Assembly (NCBI RefSeq): GCF_017874715.1
Contig: NZ_JAGGLR010000002.1
Coordinates: 434,001-498,000 of the forward strand
From: Streptomyces iranensis
GTDB taxonomy: Bacteria; Actinomycetota; Actinomycetes; Streptomycetales; Streptomycetaceae
Reading direction: 5' to 3'
DNA: 64,000 bases
Position numbers and translations under genes: made by a program. Shown here piece after piece: positions 61,117 through 64,000 of this stretch (the stretch's first letter is position 1; the number at the start of each line of letters is the position of its first letter). The notes beneath the pieces are model-generated. The model searched no databases, was not told the origin of the DNA, and worked only from the letters and a program-made list of their open reading frames with translations.

Positions 61117-62367
61117 ATGACCGAACACTCGGAACGTCTGCCGCTCTCCGGTATCACCGTCGTCAGTCTCGAGCAGGCGGTGGCCGCTCCCTTCGCCACC
61201 CGCCAGCTGGCGGATCTCGGCGCGCGGGTCATCAAGGTGGAGCGTCCGGGCGGCGGTGACTTCGCCCGCCGGTACGACACCACTGTGCATGGGCAGTCCA
61301 GCTATTTCGTCTGGCTCAACCGCTCCAAGGAATCCATGACGCTCGATCTGAAGTCGAACGCGGGCAGAACGATCCTGGAGCGACTGCTCGGCCGGGCGGA
61401 CGTGTTCGTGCAGAACCTGGCCCCGGGGGCGGTCGGCCGGATGGGGCTCGGCACCGAGGCCCTGGCAGAGCGCTTCCCCTCGCTGATCCCTTGTTCCATC
61501 TCCGGCTACGGGGCCGACGGCCCATGGGCCGACCGCAAGGCGTACGACCTGCTGGTGCAGTGCCAGACCGGCCTGGTCTCGCTCACCGGCAATGAGCACG
61601 GTTCCGCCCGTGTCGGCGTGTCGATCGCGGACATCGCCGCCGGTATGTACGCCTACTCGGGCATCCTCACCGCTCTGTTCACCCGCGCGACCACCGGAAT
61701 CGCGCGAGCCGTGGAGGTCTCCTTGTTCGAGGCTCTGGCCGAGTGGGTCAGCCAGCCCGCCTACTACACCCGCCACGGCGGCACCCAGCCCCCGCGTATC
61801 GGCACCCAGCACGCCACCATCGCCCCCTATGGTGCCTACGCCTGCGCCGACGGCAAGGAAGTCCTGTTCACGGTGCAGAACGAGCGCGAATGGACCGCCC
61901 TGTGCGAGCTCCTTGAGCGTCCCGGCCTCATCGAGGACGAGCGCTTCGCCACCACTTCCGACCGGGTGGCTCACCGCACGGAGCTGAACGAGATCGTGGC
62001 CGCCCGCCTCGGAGAACTCGACAGCGGAACAGCGATGGACCTGCTGGACCGGGCGGGTCTGGCCAATGCCGGAGTCAACGACATCGAGGAGTTCCTGGCC
62101 CACCCGGTGCTCGGGGCCCGCGGTCGTTGGCGGAATGTGCGGATCCCCGGCGGCTCAACAGTGCCCGCGCTGCTGCCACCGGTAGACCTCGCGGGCATGG
62201 CCCCGCGCATGGACGTCGTCCCGGCCGCTGGAGAACACACCAGCGGCATCCTGGCCGAGCTGGGGTACAGCGCGGCCGACATCGACAGTCTCAGTACCGA
62301 GCACGCCATCGAACGGCCCGAGGCGGCAACGGCATCCACGGCACCCCACGAGGAGCGTCAAGCATGA
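61117..62367 (+). CDS. CaiB/BaiF-type (family III) CoA-transferase
   Basis: 416 residues from the ATG at 61117 (TTGGAGG upstream; the frame is open far upstream but that part lies over other genes). The motifs are LSGITVVSLEQAVAAPFATRQLADLGARV, VERPGGGDFARRYD, LDLKSNAGR and SGYGADGPWADRKAYD, where the Asp is the usual acyl-anhydride residue. It transfers CoA between acids, here perhaps from succinyl-CoA to a C5 dicarboxylate. Its stop overlaps the acyl-CoA dehydrogenase start (ATGA). Confidence 0.88.
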   Translation: MTEHSERLPLSGITVVSLEQAVAAPFATRQLADLGARVIKVERPGGGDFARRYDTTVHGQSSYFVWLNRSKESMTLDLKSNAGRTILERLLGRADVFVQNLAPGAVGRMGLGTEALAERFPSLIPCSISGYGADGPWADRKAYDLLVQCQTGLVSLTGNEHGSARVGVSIADIAAGMYAYSGILTALFTRATTGIARAVEVSLFEALAEWVSQPAYYTRHGGTQPPRIGTQHATIAPYGAYACADGKEVLFTVQNEREWTALCELLERPGLIEDERFATTSDRVAHRTELNEIVAARLGELDSGTAMDLLDRAGLANAGVNDIEEFLAHPVLGARGRWRNVRIPGGSTVPALLPPVDLAGMAPRMDVVPAAGEHTSGILAELGYSAADIDSLSTEHAIERPEAATASTAPHEERQA

Positions 62368-63530
62368 GCACACTCGACATCCTGTCCGAGGACGAGCGGT
62401 TCATCGTCAGCACCGTGCACGACTTCGTCGACAAGGAAGTGAAGCCCGTCGTCCAGGCGCTGGAGCACGCCAACGCCTATCCCGAAGCCCTCATCGAGCA
62501 GATGAAACAGCTCGGAATCTTCGGACTCGCCGTCCCGGAGGAGTACGGCGGTACCCCGGTCTCCACCCCTTGTTATGTGCTGATCACCGAAGAGCTGGCC
62601 CGTGGCTGGATGAGTCTGGCGGGCGCGATGGGAGGGCACACGGTCGTCGCCAAGCTGCTGCTGCGGTTCGGCACGGAGGAGCAGAAGCGGCGCTACCTGC
62701 CGAGGATGGCCACCGGTGAGATTCGAGCGACCATGGCGCTGACCGAGCCGGGCGGCGGCTCCGACCTCCAGGCGATGCGCACCGTCGCCCGGAGGGATGC
62801 GGACGGCTATCTGGTGAACGGTGCGAAGACGTGGATCACCAACTCCCGCCGGTCCCAGCTCATCGCCCTGCTGTGCAAGACCGACCCGGACGCGAGCCCC
62901 GCGCATACGGGCATCTCCATCCTGCTCGCCGAGCACGGCCCCGGTCTGACCGTCTCGCGTGACCTGCCCAAGCTCGGCTACAAGGGCGTGGAGAGCTGCG
63001 AGTTGTCCTTCGAGGACTACCGGGCGCCCGCGGATGCCGTGCTCGGCGGCGTGGAGGGCAAGGGCTTCGCGCACATGATGAAGGGCCTGGAGACCGGCCG
63101 CCTCCAGGTCGCCGCCCGCGCCCTCGGCGTAGGCCGGGCGGCATTCGAGGACGCGCTCGGCTACGCACGGGAACGCGAGTCGTTCGGCAAGCCGATCTGG
63201 CAGCACCAGTCCGTCGGCAACTACCTGGCCGACATGGCGACTTCACTGACCGCGGCGCGCCAGCTGACCCTCTACGCGGCCCGGGAGGCGGACGCCGGGC
63301 GCCGGGTGGACATGGAGGCCGGCATGGCGAAGCTCTTCGCTTCCGAGACGGCGATGCAGATCGCCCTGAACGCGGTCCGCATCCACGGGGGTTACGGCTA
63401 CTCCACCGAGTTCGACGTCGAGCGCTACTTCCGTGACGCCCCGCTGATGATCGTCGGCGAGGGCACCAACGAGATCCAGCGCAATGTCATCGCAAGTCAG
63501 CTGGTCAAGCGTGGTGGTCTGGACGCATGA
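62364..63530 (+). CDS. Acyl-CoA dehydrogenase
   Basis: 388 residues. The fold is complete: an N-terminal helical domain with FGLAVPEEYGG, a middle domain with ALTEPGGGSDLQAM and VNGAKTWITNS, and a C-terminal domain with IHGGYGYSTEFDVERYFRDAP and GEGTNEIQ (the catalytic Glu position of many short-chain members). It is translationally coupled to the CoA-transferase. In an itaconate/methylsuccinate scheme it could oxidise a branched succinyl-type CoA ester to its unsaturated form. Substrate unknown. Confidence 0.87.
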   Translation: MSTLDILSEDERFIVSTVHDFVDKEVKPVVQALEHANAYPEALIEQMKQLGIFGLAVPEEYGGTPVSTPCYVLITEELARGWMSLAGAMGGHTVVAKLLLRFGTEEQKRRYLPRMATGEIRATMALTEPGGGSDLQAMRTVARRDADGYLVNGAKTWITNSRRSQLIALLCKTDPDASPAHTGISILLAEHGPGLTVSRDLPKLGYKGVESCELSFEDYRAPADAVLGGVEGKGFAHMMKGLETGRLQVAARALGVGRAAFEDALGYARERESFGKPIWQHQSVGNYLADMATSLTAARQLTLYAAREADAGRRVDMEAGMAKLFASETAMQIALNAVRIHGGYGYSTEFDVERYFRDAPLMIVGEGTNEIQRNVIASQLVKRGGLDA

Positions 63531-63579
63531 GGATGCGTTGGCGCCGAGCAGTACGTGGCTGTCCTGAGCCCGGCTCCGC

Positions 63580-64000
63580 CTACCGGCCCCCGTGGACCGA
63601 GTCCTCCTTGTCCGGGATGACACTGCCGTCCTGTCGGCGCACCGGACCCGGCGTGCCGTCGGGGTTGGTGTATCCGGTGGTGGAGCAGGGGTAGGCGGCT
63701 TCCTTGCGCGGCAGCGGCTCGATGAACATGGGGTTGATCAACCAGGTGCCGTCCGCGTTGTCGTAGGCCCGGCACATGATCTCGTTCTTGTTCCGGTTGA
63801 GGACCAGGCCCGCACCGGTGGCGTCGCCGACCATCGTCACATCGGTGTCGGCATCGCCCGCGCCGATCACCAGGCGCTTCTCAGGAGGCTGCTGCTTCCA
63901 GGCAGCGGGGCCGGTGACACCGAACACCCTCTCGTTGAGCCAGCATCGCTTGCCCTCGATGTACGGCATGACCGTGCCCTTGCTGTCGGGTTCACCACCG
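63580..64000 (-). CDS. HAD-like hydrolase, 5' part outside the window
   Basis: The frame is open to the right edge (about 139 codons seen). It contains GAGDADTDVTMVGDATG, which looks like the acidic motif IV of haloacid dehalogenase phosphatases (GDxxxD), followed by a C-terminal part with two cysteines (MCRAYDN and YPCSTTGYT). Similar C-terminal domains occur in exported HAD-like proteins of Streptomyces. The N-terminal nucleophile motif and any signal peptide lie outside the window. Confidence 0.6.
   Translation of the reverse strand, partial: GGEPDSKGTVMPYIEGKRCWLNERVFGVTGPAAWKQQPPEKRLVIGAGDADTDVTMVGDATGAGLVLNRNKNEIMCRAYDNADGTWLINPMFIEPLPRKEAAYPCSTTGYTNPDGTPGPVRRQDGSVIPDKEDSVHGGR

Overview
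The window is high-GC actinomycete DNA, almost certainly Streptomyces. It shows G/C-biased third codon positions, many GTG and some TTG starts, ATGA start/stop overlaps inside operons, a Tat-exported sugar-active enzyme and families typical of the genus (SpoIIE phosphatase with GAF domains, MmyB-type regulator, STAND ATPases). I see no rRNA, tRNA, CRISPR array, insertion sequence or prophage. The content is accessory-type: one biosynthetic cluster followed by sugar-active, regulatory and catabolic modules.

Region 1 (1-4179): the 5' part of an exported, multidomain carbohydrate-active protein running off the left edge, an M24 (Xaa-Pro) peptidase, and a 0.64-kb non-coding region rich in small inverted repeats.

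Region 2 (4180-21173): the most interesting locus, an iterative PKS/lipid synthase cluster related to polyunsaturated fatty acid (PUFA) synthases. An AT-ACP protein is followed by a 2003-residue protein that I read as FabL-like enoyl reductase, KS, chain-length-factor-like KS, KR and DH. Next come a KAS III-fold protein that has lost the Cys-His-Asn triad, a P450, a Rieske oxygenase and a methoxymalonyl-ACP set (3-hydroxyacyl-CoA dehydrogenase, ACP, acyl-CoA dehydrogenase, FkbH, and an O-methyltransferase on the opposite strand). The O-methyltransferase is the last gene of an operon with a cobalt-type nitrile hydratase (beta, alpha, accessory), which ties the hydratase to the cluster. No thioesterase, phosphopantetheinyl transferase, exporter or dedicated regulator is visible.

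Region 3 (21.2-45.6 kb): a sirtuin; a P-loop/TPR protein; a YeiH-type transporter with divergent LysR regulator; an IlvD/Edd dehydratase homologue with none of the Fe-S cysteines, together with an MFS transporter and a GntR regulator; a damaged aldo/keto reductase/MmyB pair; a membrane protein; an amidase; a large Tat-exported discoidin-domain protein; a serine beta-lactamase-fold hydrolase; an MmyB regulator divergent from an alpha/beta hydrolase; a ROK repressor; a zinc-ribbon STAND ATPase; and a TSUP transporter divergent from an AraC regulator.

Region 4 (45.6-63.5 kb): a GAF-SpoIIE-HATPase switch protein, then a catabolic island (48.0-58.1 kb). The island has GntR and IclR regulators, two paralogous polysaccharide-deacetylase-fold hydrolases, an M20 amidohydrolase, a CapA-like protein, an alpha/beta hydrolase, a hydroxyisobutyrate-type dehydrogenase, a carboxymuconolactone-decarboxylase-family protein and an MFS importer. 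Palindromic sites shared between its promoters suggest one regulon. Next to it (58.1-63.5 kb) are CoA-transferase, MaoC hydratase, CitE-like lyase, acyl-CoA dehydrogenase and LysR genes that resemble an itaconate/mesaconate dissimilation module. The window ends inside a HAD-like gene.
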